Below are positions 36,824 through 45,938 of a DNA stretch of 64,000 bases, piece after piece. The stretch is from JAFNAG01 sp963739235 (GTDB lineage: Bacteria > Acidobacteriota > UBA6911). The stretch lies in contig CAVTZY010000028.1 of NCBI GenBank assembly GCA_963739235.1, positions 1 through 64,000 on the forward strand, in the 5' to 3' direction. A program made the position numbers and the translations under genes. Each line of letters starts with the position of its first letter. Position 1 is the first letter of the stretch. The notes under the pieces are model-generated. The model did no database searches. It was not told the origin of the DNA and saw only the letters and a list, made by a program, of their open reading frames with translations.

Positions 36824-38328
36824 TGAACAAAAGAAACCACAAAATCTACCTCAGAGACAAGCAAAATCTTGAAACCCGATTGGAACGGAAGCAGTATCCG
36901 GACCAGCCCGATCCCATGTTCAAAGACTCGAACATCCATTACGAGATTTCCGAGAGAACACGTGCCGTTGGCTGCGGAGGCGTCGGGGCTATGCACAAGC
37001 TGGTATGCAAGCTGGGATTGGATCAGGCGATTAACCAGAATGTGGCTCTGCTCAAGATCCACGTGCCGTATTGGGAATCGGATCACGTGTTGAACATCGC
37101 CTACAACGTGCTCACTGGCGGAACGTGCCTGGAAGATATCGAGCGCCTGCGCAATGATGAGGCTTATATGAACGCCCTCGGAGCTGACAGGATTCCGGAT
37201 CCCACGACGGCGGGAGATTTCCTGCGGCGATTCGACGAGGATTGGATATTCGGACTCCAGGAAACGTTTAACGAAACCAGGCGCAAGGTCTGGAGTTTGC
37301 AGGACGCCTCCTTCCGGAAGGAAGGCATCATCGACGTGGACGGAACCGTTGCCGAAACTACGGGCCAGTGCAAAGAAGGAATGGACATCGCCTATAACGG
37401 GATTTGGGGCTACGCTCCGTTGCTTGTGACTCTGGCCAATACGAGCGAGACGCTCTACCTGGTCAATCGACCCGGCAACCGGCCGTCTTCTGACGGAGCA
37501 GCTGTATGGATGGACCGTGCGATTGATCTCACGATTCCGGTATTCCAGAAGGTCTGGCTGCGGGGCGACACGGATTTCTCCTTGACCAGCAACTTTGATC
37601 GATGGGACGAGAAGGTTAGTTTTGTTTTTGGCTACGACGCCAAAAAGAACCTCGTCGATATGGCGGATGCCCTGCCGGCGAGCCATTGGAAGGTGCTCCA
37701 ACGGCCTCCGCGCTATGAGATCAAGACCGAAGAGCGGCAACGCCCCGATAACGTAAAAGAACAGGTGGTCAAGCAGAGGGAGTTCGAGAACATCCGCCTG
37801 GAGAGTGAGCAAGTTGCCGAGTTCGACTATCGTCCGGGGCAGTGCAAGAAGACCTATCGGATGGTTGTCGTGCGGAAAAACCTGACCATTCAAAAAGGAG
37901 AACGCCGGTTGTTCGATGATGTCAGGTGCTTTTTCTATATCACCAACGATCGCGCCATGAGCATGCAGGAAGTCGTCTTTTTCGCCAACGACCGCTGCAA
38001 CCAGGAAAACGTCATTGGTCAACTGAAAAGCGGGATCAATGCGTTGCGAATGCCATCGGACGGTTTGGAGTCCAACTGGGCTTACATGGTCATCGCGGCG
38101 CTGGCATGGAATCTGAAAGCCTGGTATGGCTTGGTGACCCTGGCGCCCGTGGCACGCCGGGACATCTTGCGAATGGAATTCAAGAGGTTCCTGATGAGCT
38201 TCATCCAGATACCATGTCAAATCGTGCAGACCGGCCGACGGCTGATATTTCGTATTCTCAGTTACAGCAAGCATCTGGAAACATTCTTCTCCACGTTCGA
38301 CCACATACGGGAGCTCAAGTTTTCATGA
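36823..38328 (+). CDS. IS1380-family transposase
   Basis: A 501-residue DDE transposase of the IS1380 group. It has the N-terminal region AVGCGGVGAMHKLVCKLGLD, then RIPDPTTAGDFLRRFDED. The first catalytic Asp is in EGIIDVDGTVAETTG, the second in VWLRGDTDFSL, and the Glu in RCNQENVIGQLKSGINALRM (the family's QENxI pattern). Start is GTG at 36823. The ORF is intact and its length is normal for the family. Terminal inverted repeats could not be placed with confidence. Confidence 0.88.
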   Translation: MNKRNHKIYLRDKQNLETRLERKQYPDQPDPMFKDSNIHYEISERTRAVGCGGVGAMHKLVCKLGLDQAINQNVALLKIHVPYWESDHVLNIAYNVLTGGTCLEDIERLRNDEAYMNALGADRIPDPTTAGDFLRRFDEDWIFGLQETFNETRRKVWSLQDASFRKEGIIDVDGTVAETTGQCKEGMDIAYNGIWGYAPLLVTLANTSETLYLVNRPGNRPSSDGAAVWMDRAIDLTIPVFQKVWLRGDTDFSLTSNFDRWDEKVSFVFGYDAKKNLVDMADALPASHWKVLQRPPRYEIKTEERQRPDNVKEQVVKQREFENIRLESEQVAEFDYRPGQCKKTYRMVVVRKNLTIQKGERRLFDDVRCFFYITNDRAMSMQEVVFFANDRCNQENVIGQLKSGINALRMPSDGLESNWAYMVIAALAWNLKAWYGLVTLAPVARRDILRMEFKRFLMSFIQIPCQIVQTGRRLIFRILSYSKHLETFFSTFDHIRELKFS

Positions 38329-38451
38329 CCCAGAGCGTCGGCAATATCCCGGTTCGCCGGCGCAAATGAGAAAAAGGGAGAAAGGGGCGCATCGAAGGCA
38401 GATAAGGAAAGCGAAAAGGTAGAAAACAGGAGGCGGAAGTCTGCCTTGAAT

Positions 38452-39400
38452 GTGCATTGTCGTGTCAATGGGCAACAATCAGCGTGGGGAAAATGGCCAC
38501 CAACTGAGAAAAACTACGACGACCACGGTCATGTTCAAACCTCGCTTGTTTTGGGACTAGCTGCCGTGACTGGTCGGGTGAAAGTCCCGACGATGGGAGA
38601 TTTCCCGTTCGCCCATCTAGCCTGATTCCCAGCGTTGTCCGGAGACGGGCGGCGCCAAAAGCGGGGGTGACAATGTACCTCAGAAGGCGGGGTGAAGAGC
38701 ACGTGAATTCATCCCGTCGTAGCCAGCCAGGAGGGCTAGGCAAACGCGCAGGCCGTAGCATAACGCGAACGATGCAGCCCCGAAATGGGCTACCCCGTCG
38801 GGTATTGCTGGTAGAGACGGGCTTAGTGGGTGGCGACTCGCTAGATAATTCGAGGAAGCCTGGAATCGCTGTGTGCGTATAACGGGAGGGCGCGGCGGAC
38901 CACCGGGGTAGGGTCGATGGCATGCGTGGAAAGCGCGGCAGTGAAAGTAGGGAAGGTCCCGCGGGTCGCCGAGGCGCTCCCGCACAGCGAAGGCGCTGCG
39001 TATAAGCGAGAAGCGAAATCGCAGCGTGCCTGCGGGACTGGCGCATGGGGTCGTAGTAAGCGAAGATGGATCGAGACAACATAACTCGAACCGGAGCCAA
39101 GGACCCCTGGGGTAGAGGGGCGACAGCGTCCCTCACACAGCGGCACATGGACGAGCCGGTAGCTCTGGGCTCAGAGCCAGGCGTTGCTGTTACGGAAGTG
39201 TGCGAAGGATGGAGGCAAACTGCATGGGCTGCGAGGGTATGCCGGGAGCAGGCTTAACCGAGCGGCCGTTCAGGAAGGTCCCGTCTGACATGCTGGCCTT
39301 GAAGCCGTACTGGGGAAAACCCACCGTACGGGATTTTAGGGGGGGCGATGGAAACGTCGGCATCATTCGAAGCCCGGTCCGCGCCATCGCCCTACCCGAC
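38452..39400 (+). ncRNA. ORF-less group II intron-like RNA (boundaries approximate)
   Basis: About 950 bases without a credible ORF. Plus-strand features of group II introns are present: a GGTCGGGTGAAAGTCCCGAC hairpin at 38571-38590, and a domain-V-like hairpin at 39302-39333. The latter has lower helix AGCCGTAC/GTACGG, a CC bulge, an upper TGGG/CCCA stem and an AGC triad. A following stem GGGCGATGG (39343-39351) pairs with CCATCGCCC (39384-39392) like domain VI, then CTACCCGAC. The 5' end is uncertain: GTGCA at 38452 is not the GTGYG consensus. It may be an intron that lost its reverse transcriptase and depends on another, or a decayed one. It is not related by eye to the intron at 23975. 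Confidence 0.5.
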
Positions 39401-39691
39401 CCCATGCCCAAAAGATTGCATATCAAATATTAACGCGACGTTACGCGCCAAGTCTAGTCACAAAGCTTCCGGTACTTGCTGATCCACTTGACAAGCCAGG
39501 CCGCCAAGTCACAGTAAGCTCCTGGACACCCACCACTCTAAATTCGTGAAAGTGCGTGTCTAGATCTTTGGATCTTACTCGTACAAATGGCAAGACGGTT
39601 TGCCGCGTGGGTTCAATCTCGGGATTGAGATGTAAATAGCTTTAAACATATCTCCAGGATATATTACAATCGCTCCAAACGGAAATCGGAG
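39401..39691. other. Intergenic region upstream of the S41-like gene
   Basis: About 290 bases with no gene seen. It becomes AT-rich after 39560 (TAAATAGCTTTAAACATATC), the likely promoter area of the next gene. The ribosome site is CGGAG just before 39692. Confidence 0.4.
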
Positions 39692-41581
39692 ATGTCGGCC
39701 AGAATCATCTTAGGCGTAATCCTCTTGGGTTTCGCGTGCCAGGTATCGCACGCTCAGGGGACGCCTACGATTAGCGTGGGCTGGTACAACGGCGATTGTC
39801 ACTCCGTTGGCCTCGGCGGTTGGTCGAACTGGTATCTTTCAAACCAGCAGTTCACCCGCGTCTATGACGAATTCCTGGTCCCGAGCGGTGCATGGACTGT
39901 CACCGGTGTGTTCTCGAACAACCTGTTCCACAATGCTCCTCCGATAACGCAGGCGTCCTGGGAGATCCGCAGCGGGCTCTCGGCTGGAAACGGCGGAACC
40001 GTAATTGCTTCCGGCGTAAGTCCGGCCACCCAGACTTACAACGCCACCCTCGGCGCCTACCGCATTGAAGTCGATGGCTTGCAGATTCCACTGCCGGCGG
40101 GTGAGTACACGCTCAGCGTGACCCCCGTGGGACCGGTTTACACCCAATCGTACGTATGCCAGACGCAGGGACAGAATGCCATCGGTGCCCCGGCGGGAAG
40201 CGGCGCGGCATTCTACTCCTCGCAGCCAGACTCCTACGTCTGGATTTCCGGAACGGACGGGACGAACGCGAACTTTTCCCAGGGAATCCTGATCAGCGGC
40301 GTCTCTCAACCGCCACCCTCTGTATCCGACCAATGGCGTGCCGATTTGGCCTCTCTCGCGCAGCAAATGCCCGCGCAGCATTCGCTGCCGTTTCCGGGCA
40401 TCAGCCTGTCCGAGTTCAACGCCAGGGGCGCGGACCTCTACAACCGGATCCCATCGCTTTCGGATGCGGAGATCAGGACTGGCCTGCAGGCGCTGGTGGC
40501 GTCGATCGAAGATCCACACACCGATGTGGCATGGCCCTACCCGAGCCCGTTCCGGTTTCTGCCGCTCTCGTTCTACTGGTTTGACGATGGCATTTATGTC
40601 ACAGGGGCGGCCGCGCAATATCAAAACCTGTTGGGGGGCAGACTTCTATCGGAAGGGTCGGCCGGCATCGACGACGCAACGCGCATTTTGACCGCGCTGG
40701 TCCCCCACGAGAACGATCAGTGGGTAAAGCACAGGATTCCGCTAAAGGAACTAACCAACGCCGATTTTCTGTTCGGCACGGGGTTGATCGGAGATACCGA
40801 CAGCGTGCCCCTCCAGGTGGGGATGGCTTCGGACGGCGTGGTCTCCGCCGATGTCTCGACTTTCAACGACTACCAATTGCCGCAGCTCATTGGCGTTTTT
40901 CAAGGCAATCCTCCCCTTTACCAGCAGCACACGGACCGAAATTACTGGGCGGAGGTTATCGACCAGGGCGCCACCCTGTACTTTCAATACAACAGTTGCA
41001 GGGAGGATCCCAAGCAGCCTTCGGCCGATTTTTTTGCGCAGTTGGATGAGATGGTGGTGCAGGATGGCATCCAACGGGTGATCCTCGATGTGCGCAACAA
41101 CAGCGGAGGGTTTACCTCCATTCTGAGCCCCTGGATAGATAAAATCCAATCTAGCCGGTTCAATCAGGCGGGGCGTCTGTATGTCATCGTCGGACGCGCT
41201 ACCTTCTCCGCCGCGATGGAGGCCGTCAATCACCTCCACGACCGGACGGCCGCGATTTTCGTCGGCGAGCCCACCGGCGCCAAGCCTCAATTCCAACTCC
41301 GGCGCGGCGACTTCGCATTGCCGTATTTCGGCATTCGGGTCAGTTACTCGAACGGCGTAGAGAGCGCGAAAGATCCCGGTCCAACCCTGATCCCCGAAAT
41401 CTGCGTAGGGCTGACGTTCCAGCAGTATATGAACGGCGTCGATCCAGCTCTGGATGCGATCTTGAGCATTCCCGCACCCGGTGAACGGGGAAAACGTCCG
41501 CTGATTCCCCTTCTTCCACGTGATCCTCGTCACCCGATGCCGCGGGCATGCTACGGCTCCAAGCTTGAGGCAATTCGGTGA
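39692..41581 (+). CDS. Secreted S41-like (C-terminal processing) protease
   Basis: A 629-residue protein with a signal peptide ending VSHAQGT. The first ~200 residues form a beta-rich domain with no family I recognise (SVGWYNGDCHSVGLGGWSNW). The remainder resembles the S41 tail-specific protease core: VILDVRNNSGGFTSILSPWI, then LYVIVGRATFSAAMEAVNHL, where the Ser of TFSAA is at the catalytic position, and AIFVGEPTGAKPQF. There is no clear PDZ domain. It is located outside the cytoplasm. It is a single gene, and its C-terminus ends in a Pro/Arg-rich tail. Confidence 0.75.
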   Translation: MSARIILGVILLGFACQVSHAQGTPTISVGWYNGDCHSVGLGGWSNWYLSNQQFTRVYDEFLVPSGAWTVTGVFSNNLFHNAPPITQASWEIRSGLSAGNGGTVIASGVSPATQTYNATLGAYRIEVDGLQIPLPAGEYTLSVTPVGPVYTQSYVCQTQGQNAIGAPAGSGAAFYSSQPDSYVWISGTDGTNANFSQGILISGVSQPPPSVSDQWRADLASLAQQMPAQHSLPFPGISLSEFNARGADLYNRIPSLSDAEIRTGLQALVASIEDPHTDVAWPYPSPFRFLPLSFYWFDDGIYVTGAAAQYQNLLGGRLLSEGSAGIDDATRILTALVPHENDQWVKHRIPLKELTNADFLFGTGLIGDTDSVPLQVGMASDGVVSADVSTFNDYQLPQLIGVFQGNPPLYQQHTDRNYWAEVIDQGATLYFQYNSCREDPKQPSADFFAQLDEMVVQDGIQRVILDVRNNSGGFTSILSPWIDKIQSSRFNQAGRLYVIVGRATFSAAMEAVNHLHDRTAAIFVGEPTGAKPQFQLRRGDFALPYFGIRVSYSNGVESAKDPGPTLIPEICVGLTFQQYMNGVDPALDAILSIPAPGERGKRPLIPLLPRDPRHPMPRACYGSKLEAIR

Positions 41582-42449
41582 CAGGCGCCAGAATCTCGAA
41601 ATCTCGTCACACGATCGATAGCCTTGAGGTTGGATAATACACCCCACCTAATATTTGGGAGGAGCGCGGACCCGAAGTCGGCTGATGTAAGATACCGGGT
41701 TGCGTCCCTTTTTTCCCGCTTTGCAGGTTAGCGCTGTCAGTCCCCTTTTCGCGGCCCATGCTATCGTTACACTGGCGTTTCATTCCTGACCAGGCCCGGG
41801 CGGAACTGGCGCGCTTCGAGGCAATCGACATCTGGCAGGTGCGCGTGTTTGCGGCGCAGGCTGCGGCGGTCTTGAAATCCACCCTGATCCTGCGGGCACT
41901 TGCGGAGGATCCCAACGATAATGTCCTAATGCGGCCGTTTCCGGGCTTTCGGAGGTGGTGCAGCACGGCGCAGACGACGACTACATCAGTCAGAAGTGTG
42001 TGCACAGTGCCGTATCTTTCAATGTCGTTTTGGCTTACAATTCCCAGCCAGGCGAAGTTTAGGGCGCCAAATGCGGCAGAGCTGGGAAGGCTGCGGGTCG
42101 AAGTTGACATAAGACGCCCATATCGGAAGCTGGTGGCAGCGAGTCCAGTCCCGAAACGACAGCTCATTTTTCCTATCGTTTCATCAGAAGTTGGATTGAC
42201 GACCGGTTACATGCCTGGTTAACGCGCTACTCGTAGATATGAATTCTGCGAAGTGGGCCAGAAGTCCCGTTTGCGTCAATAACCCTTCACACGTCACCCA
42301 ACCTGAGTAGTCCGTTTGCGGCGTGGCGGAGTCATTGAGCTGAGAAATTGACCCGATGCCCGTATCTGGATCGCCTGCCAATTTCCGAGTAGCCGACGAT
42401 TTGTCCAGCGTGCCTGATCGGAAAAGACAATGGAGGCACTACTGACTCA
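41582..42449. other. 868-base stretch with no convincing gene
   Basis: ORFs of 154 codons (plus) and 186 codons (minus) overlap each other here. Neither has a ribosome site, protein-like composition or recognisable motif. No repeat or hairpin of note was seen. It may be decayed coding DNA. Confidence 0.45.
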
Positions 42450-42992
42450 TCAACGATTACATGTGCGAACGGATTTAATGCCAGACTGCGTCCAAGGCTT
42501 GCGACGGGGGAGCCAGCGCGGGACGTTGCGGCAGTAGTCGTTGTAATCGTCGCCGAACTTCTTTCGCAGAGTTGGCTCTTCGTAGAAGCGCACAAACAGA
42601 TGTGTGAGCACAACGAAGCAGGCGATGTAGATGACGGTGGCCCACCCTACTCCGAACAAAGCCCACTGCCCCATGAGAATCAGGAACGCTCCCCAATACA
42701 TCGGATTGCGCACGTGGCGATAGACGCCTTGAATCACAAGGGTGCGCGGAGGGTCGAAGGGTGCGGGGGTGCCTCGTCCCGTCCATGCGAAGGCGAATAT
42801 GCAATACAGGCCCAGGTAGGCGCCAAAGACGAGCGGCATAATGCCAAACAATTCCCAGTGCGACTGCACACTGGGCGCCCAACGAAAGATGCCCATGGCC
42901 CAGGGAAGATAGACCAGCACGCCAGCGATGAAGAGTGAGGCGAATATCAAGGTACGGGCTAAAGCAAAGATCTGGGAGGTCCGGAAACTCAT
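42450..42992 (-). CDS. Isoprenylcysteine methyltransferase-like membrane protein
   Basis: A 180-residue membrane protein of the ICMT/PEMT type. It has four hydrophobic segments, then DPPRTLVIQGVYRHVRNPMY with the RxPMYxG motif for S-adenosylmethionine, and VRFYEEPTLRKKFGDDYNDY with the conserved EE pair. GC content matches the surrounding chromosome, unlike the AT-rich relative at 35628-36197, and the two proteins are clearly different in sequence. The acceptor is unknown. Confidence 0.85.
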   Translation of the reverse strand: MSFRTSQIFALARTLIFASLFIAGVLVYLPWAMGIFRWAPSVQSHWELFGIMPLVFGAYLGLYCIFAFAWTGRGTPAPFDPPRTLVIQGVYRHVRNPMYWGAFLILMGQWALFGVGWATVIYIACFVVLTHLFVRFYEEPTLRKKFGDDYNDYCRNVPRWLPRRKPWTQSGIKSVRTCNR

Positions 42993-43111
42993 ATGCCATT
43001 ATCTCGGAAACGATTGGAGCGGAAAAGAAGTAACTTGAGAATGGCAGGGTATCCCCAGAGCGTCTTTTCTGGTATCCGATGATCTGGGCGCATGGCTCAT
43101 GACATCCCTCT

Positions 43112-43129
43112 ACGGATAGATTCTTTATC
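43112..43129 (-). repeat. 18-base inverted repeat, right copy
   Basis: The reverse complement of this segment is identical to 35576-35593 across 18 bases. The two copies are 7.5 kb apart and bracket the AT-rich segment, the IS, the ORF-less intron and two chromosomal genes. Confidence 0.7.
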
Positions 43130-43160
43130 TGTTACTTGACCGGCCAAGCGGCCGCAATGG

Positions 43161-43198
43161 GAAGGACAAGCCGCGTATTCGATCGACGTCCGCACCAA
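43161..43198 (+). repeat. Direct repeat flanking the S9 peptidase, copy 1
   Basis: This 38-base segment around CAAGCCGC..TTCGATCGACG matches 45511-45547 with four substitutions and one indel, in the same orientation. The pair brackets the peptidase gene. Confidence 0.75.
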
Positions 43199-43443
43199 GG
43201 CCTCTGCACGCTTGGCCTTCTCCCAAGTCCTCAGGTTCGTTGTGGAATCCTCAGGTCTTTATAACTTCCCGGCCTCTCCAATTCACAGCTGTGAGCCGTT
43301 CTGGCAGGACTCTACGCCCTGGAAATCTTACGGAGCGTACCATCGACATCCTCCGCCTTGAACGTGCGTGCCCATGAGAAACCAATCAGGCGCTTGAGAT
43401 CCGCGGGATGATCAACCTTGGTCGGCTGGACGGCGCTCTCTGC

Positions 43444-45426
43444 CTACTTCAAGTATTTTTCATACCAGCCGATGACGCGATTGAGAACGTCGAGTTGGTG
43501 TTTCTCTTCACGAATGCCGTGGCCTTCGCGCGGATATGCGACCAGTTCACATTCGACCTTGTATCGCTTCAGACCTTGGTAGAACTGTTCGACCTGGCCG
43601 ATGGGATCGGTAGTGTCTTCCTCGCCGTTAAGGAGCAGTGTGGGCGTTTTTACGTTTTTGACAAAGGTGACGGGAGACCTCTTGTTAAAGAGTTCCTGGT
43701 TATCGTAAGGAGTCCCAAGCGCCCAGGTGTCGCCGATGTTCACCCCGGCGCTTTCGGTGCCGAATTCGCTTTCCAGATCGGTCATCGGAGCGCCCGACAC
43801 GGACGCCTTGAAACGAGTCGTTTGCGTGACCGCCCATGCCGCCATATAACCGCCATAAGACCAGCCGCCAATTCCCAGGCGTTCCGGATCGGCGAGGCCT
43901 TGGCCGATGGCGTAGTCTACGGCGGCCATCACGTCTTTCCAGTCCCCTCCGCCCCAATCATATCGGTTGCTGATCACGAATTCGTGTCCGTAGCCCAGTG
44001 AGCCCCGGATGTTCGGATACAAAATGGCATAGCCCCGGGATGCCAGCAGCTGGCCCCACCGATCGAACCGATCGGCCCAAGATCCAGTGGGTCCGCCATG
44101 GACCATCACGATGAACGGCGCTTTCGTCCCTGCCCGATAGCCCGCCGGCTTCAGAATTCCTGCCTCGATTTCCTTGCCGTCAAAGCTGCGGTAGCGCACG
44201 ATCTCAAGTTTGCTGAGTGGTATCGCGTCCCATCCCTTGTTGAACTGGGTGACCTTTTCCGCAATGCTGCCTTTGCGCGATAGCCAAAGCTCGGGGGCGA
44301 CGGTCGTGCTCTCAGCCACGTACGCCAGCACCTCCGCCCCGGCTACGAACGCACCGGAAAGTGGGACCGGAGCCTCACGCAATTTCTGGGCTTTTCCATC
44401 TGCTGTGATGGAATAGAAGGCTCGAGTGAATCCAGTGGTGACGCCGGCGAGTATGCTGCCGTCGTGCCGCCAGGTGAACGCGTCGATGGGACGGTCGATC
44501 GATGAGGAGGTCAGATTGGCAGGTTGCCCGCCGGCGATCGGCATCAGCTGGAGATCATGCGGGTCGGGTCCGTCGCCCCGCGACCCCGTGTAGGCGATAC
44601 TCTTGCCGTCAGGCGAAATCTTGATCCCGCCAAAGGGGCCGCGGGGGGCCGCGACTTCGGTCATTTTCCCATCGCTGATGCGGAGAGAGTAGATTCGGTT
44701 GGTCATCCAATCCGGCTGAGGAGCGTCATTGGCGGACAGGATCAGCTGATCTCCTTGTGACGTCCAGGCGAAGCTCGTAATCCGCAACTTCGCTTCGCTC
44801 AATTGCCGAACCTTGCGCGACTGAATATCGATCAGGTAGATCAGGGAGTTCTTGTCGTCCCGGTCGATAACCCTGGCATCATCTTTCTCCTTGAGCTTCT
44901 TATCGTCTGATTCGCTATTCGCTATCCTCGCCAGGAACGCAATCTGCTCCCCGTCGGGAGACCATTCAAAGCTCTGCACGCCGGTCTTGCTTTCGGTAAG
45001 CGCTTGCGCCTCACCTCCGTCAATCCGAACCGTGTAGATCTGAGGCCTTTCGCCGCGGGTGGAAACAAATGCGAGACTCTGTCCGTCCGGGGACCAACGA
45101 GGCTGGCTGTCGGACTTCTCGGAAGTCGTGAAGTGAACCAGCACTTTGGTCTCCGTTTTGAGTAGCCAGATGTTTCTCCGCTGGTCGCTTCCTTTAATAG
45201 GATCGGAGACTACAAACGCAACGTACTTCTCGTCCGGAGAAAGCTGTAGATCGGAAATTCCGTAGCGCTTGAGAGTCTGTTCCGGACTCAGAACCGAGGC
45301 GGACGCGGCGCTCTGTGCTCCGTGAGGCAGCTCACTCTGCACTCGAGTCGGGACCAAAGTCAACGCAACGACGGCAAGAACCGCCAGGAATCTGACACTG
45401 CGCTCGATAACCAGGACTTGGTTCAT
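43444..45426 (-). CDS. Secreted S9 (acylaminoacyl/prolyl oligopeptidase-type) peptidase
   Basis: A 660-residue protein with an N-terminal signal sequence and a beta-propeller of TolB/WD40-like repeats (LSPDEKYVAFVVSD, WSPDGQSLAFVSTR, WSPDGEQIAFLAR). An alpha/beta hydrolase domain follows from about residue 400: HGGPTGSWADRF forms the oxyanion region, GGWSYGGYMAAWAV holds the catalytic Ser, NGEEDTTDPIGQ the Asp, and PREGHGIREEKH the His. All of the triad is present. GGAGGA precedes the ATG. The gene is flanked by short direct repeats. Confidence 0.93.
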   Translation of the reverse strand: MNQVLVIERSVRFLAVLAVVALTLVPTRVQSELPHGAQSAASASVLSPEQTLKRYGISDLQLSPDEKYVAFVVSDPIKGSDQRRNIWLLKTETKVLVHFTTSEKSDSQPRWSPDGQSLAFVSTRGERPQIYTVRIDGGEAQALTESKTGVQSFEWSPDGEQIAFLARIANSESDDKKLKEKDDARVIDRDDKNSLIYLIDIQSRKVRQLSEAKLRITSFAWTSQGDQLILSANDAPQPDWMTNRIYSLRISDGKMTEVAAPRGPFGGIKISPDGKSIAYTGSRGDGPDPHDLQLMPIAGGQPANLTSSSIDRPIDAFTWRHDGSILAGVTTGFTRAFYSITADGKAQKLREAPVPLSGAFVAGAEVLAYVAESTTVAPELWLSRKGSIAEKVTQFNKGWDAIPLSKLEIVRYRSFDGKEIEAGILKPAGYRAGTKAPFIVMVHGGPTGSWADRFDRWGQLLASRGYAILYPNIRGSLGYGHEFVISNRYDWGGGDWKDVMAAVDYAIGQGLADPERLGIGGWSYGGYMAAWAVTQTTRFKASVSGAPMTDLESEFGTESAGVNIGDTWALGTPYDNQELFNKRSPVTFVKNVKTPTLLLNGEEDTTDPIGQVEQFYQGLKRYKVECELVAYPREGHGIREEKHQLDVLNRVIGWYEKYLK

Positions 45427-45510
45427 GGATCCTCCTTCAGGATGAAACTCTATTTAATCAATTCCCAGTCCCAAAATCAGCTCTTTTAATGGCATTTCGG
45501 GGCGGATACG

Positions 45511-45547
45511 GAAGACAAGCCGCATTTTCGATCGACGCCCGCGCCAA
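45511..45547 (+). repeat. Direct repeat flanking the S9 peptidase, copy 2
   Basis: The partner of 43161-43198 in the same orientation. It lies 84 bases upstream of the peptidase start and so may also sit in its promoter region. Confidence 0.75.
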
Positions 45548-45772
45548 TATCCACCCATCAGGGCGTGCGTTGACGACTTCGAGGTGCACCATCCCCTTGC
45601 CGTCGGATAAGGAGGTGCGCTATTGACGCGAAGCCCGTTCTCGGGAGCGTGCCGGTTTCCGGTAGCCCGCTCACTCGCGCAAGTGCTGCGAATTGAGCTA
45701 CCCGTGGCTGAACCGAATCGGCCATAATCGCAGCAAATTCAGGTCATTTTGATTGCAGTGCGCGAAGTGCCT

Positions 45773-45907
45773 ATGGAGGGATTCTCCTATATCGGCAACA
45801 CCATCTCGCACTACGAGGTCATAGAAAAGCCTGGCGGCGGCAAATATGTGTATGTAAGGAAAACGATGGAGGGCGAATTCGTGTCGCTCGTGGCTGCCTT
45901 CTTATAG
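45773..45907 (+). pseudogene. Fragment resembling the N-terminus of a Ser/Thr protein kinase
   Basis: A 44-codon ORF reading YIGNTISHYEVIEKPGGGKY. Acidobacterial PknB-type kinases typically begin with an (I/A)GxTISHYxILEKLGGGGMG motif, so this is most likely the glycine-loop end of a lost kinase gene. The second half (KTMEGEFVSLVAAFL) is not kinase-like. No ribosome site is obvious. Confidence 0.45.
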
Positions 45908-45938
45908 GTCATGCCTGTTCTGTTGCACAGGCTTCCGG

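Larger units (their letters stand above)
42993..43443. other. Intergenic region with two repeats
   Basis: 450 bases upstream of the ICMT-like gene and downstream of the S9 peptidase. It holds the right copy of the 18-base inverted repeat (43112-43129) and the left copy of a 38-base direct repeat (43161-43198). No gene was seen. Confidence 0.5.
45427..45938. other. Intergenic region with a repeat and a kinase-like fragment
   Basis: 510 bases between minus-strand genes. It holds copy 2 of the direct repeat (45511-45547) and a 44-codon plus-strand ORF with a kinase-like start (45773-45907). Nothing else was seen. Confidence 0.5.

Noticed and set aside
36685..38304. 539-codon minus-strand ORF
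   Set aside because: It is the complement of the IS1380 transposase, which has all catalytic motifs. The length arises from codon bias in the opposite frame.
36700..38460. Terminal inverted repeats of the IS1380 element
   Set aside because: CCTTGAATGTGCA near 38443 resembles the left arm CCTGGAATGTGC, but in the same orientation, so it is not a terminal inverted repeat. Ends could not be set.
38465..39148. Long minus-strand ORFs (101-227 codons) opposite the intron-like RNA
   Set aside because: They lie in structured RNA sequence, overlap each other in several frames, lack ribosome sites and have the biased composition typical of spurious ORFs in group II intron RNA.
41758..42222. 154-codon ORF between the S41-like and ICMT-like genes
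   Set aside because: No ribosome site, no motif, and an overlapping 186-codon minus-strand ORF of equal weakness. Kept only as a note of the intergenic region.
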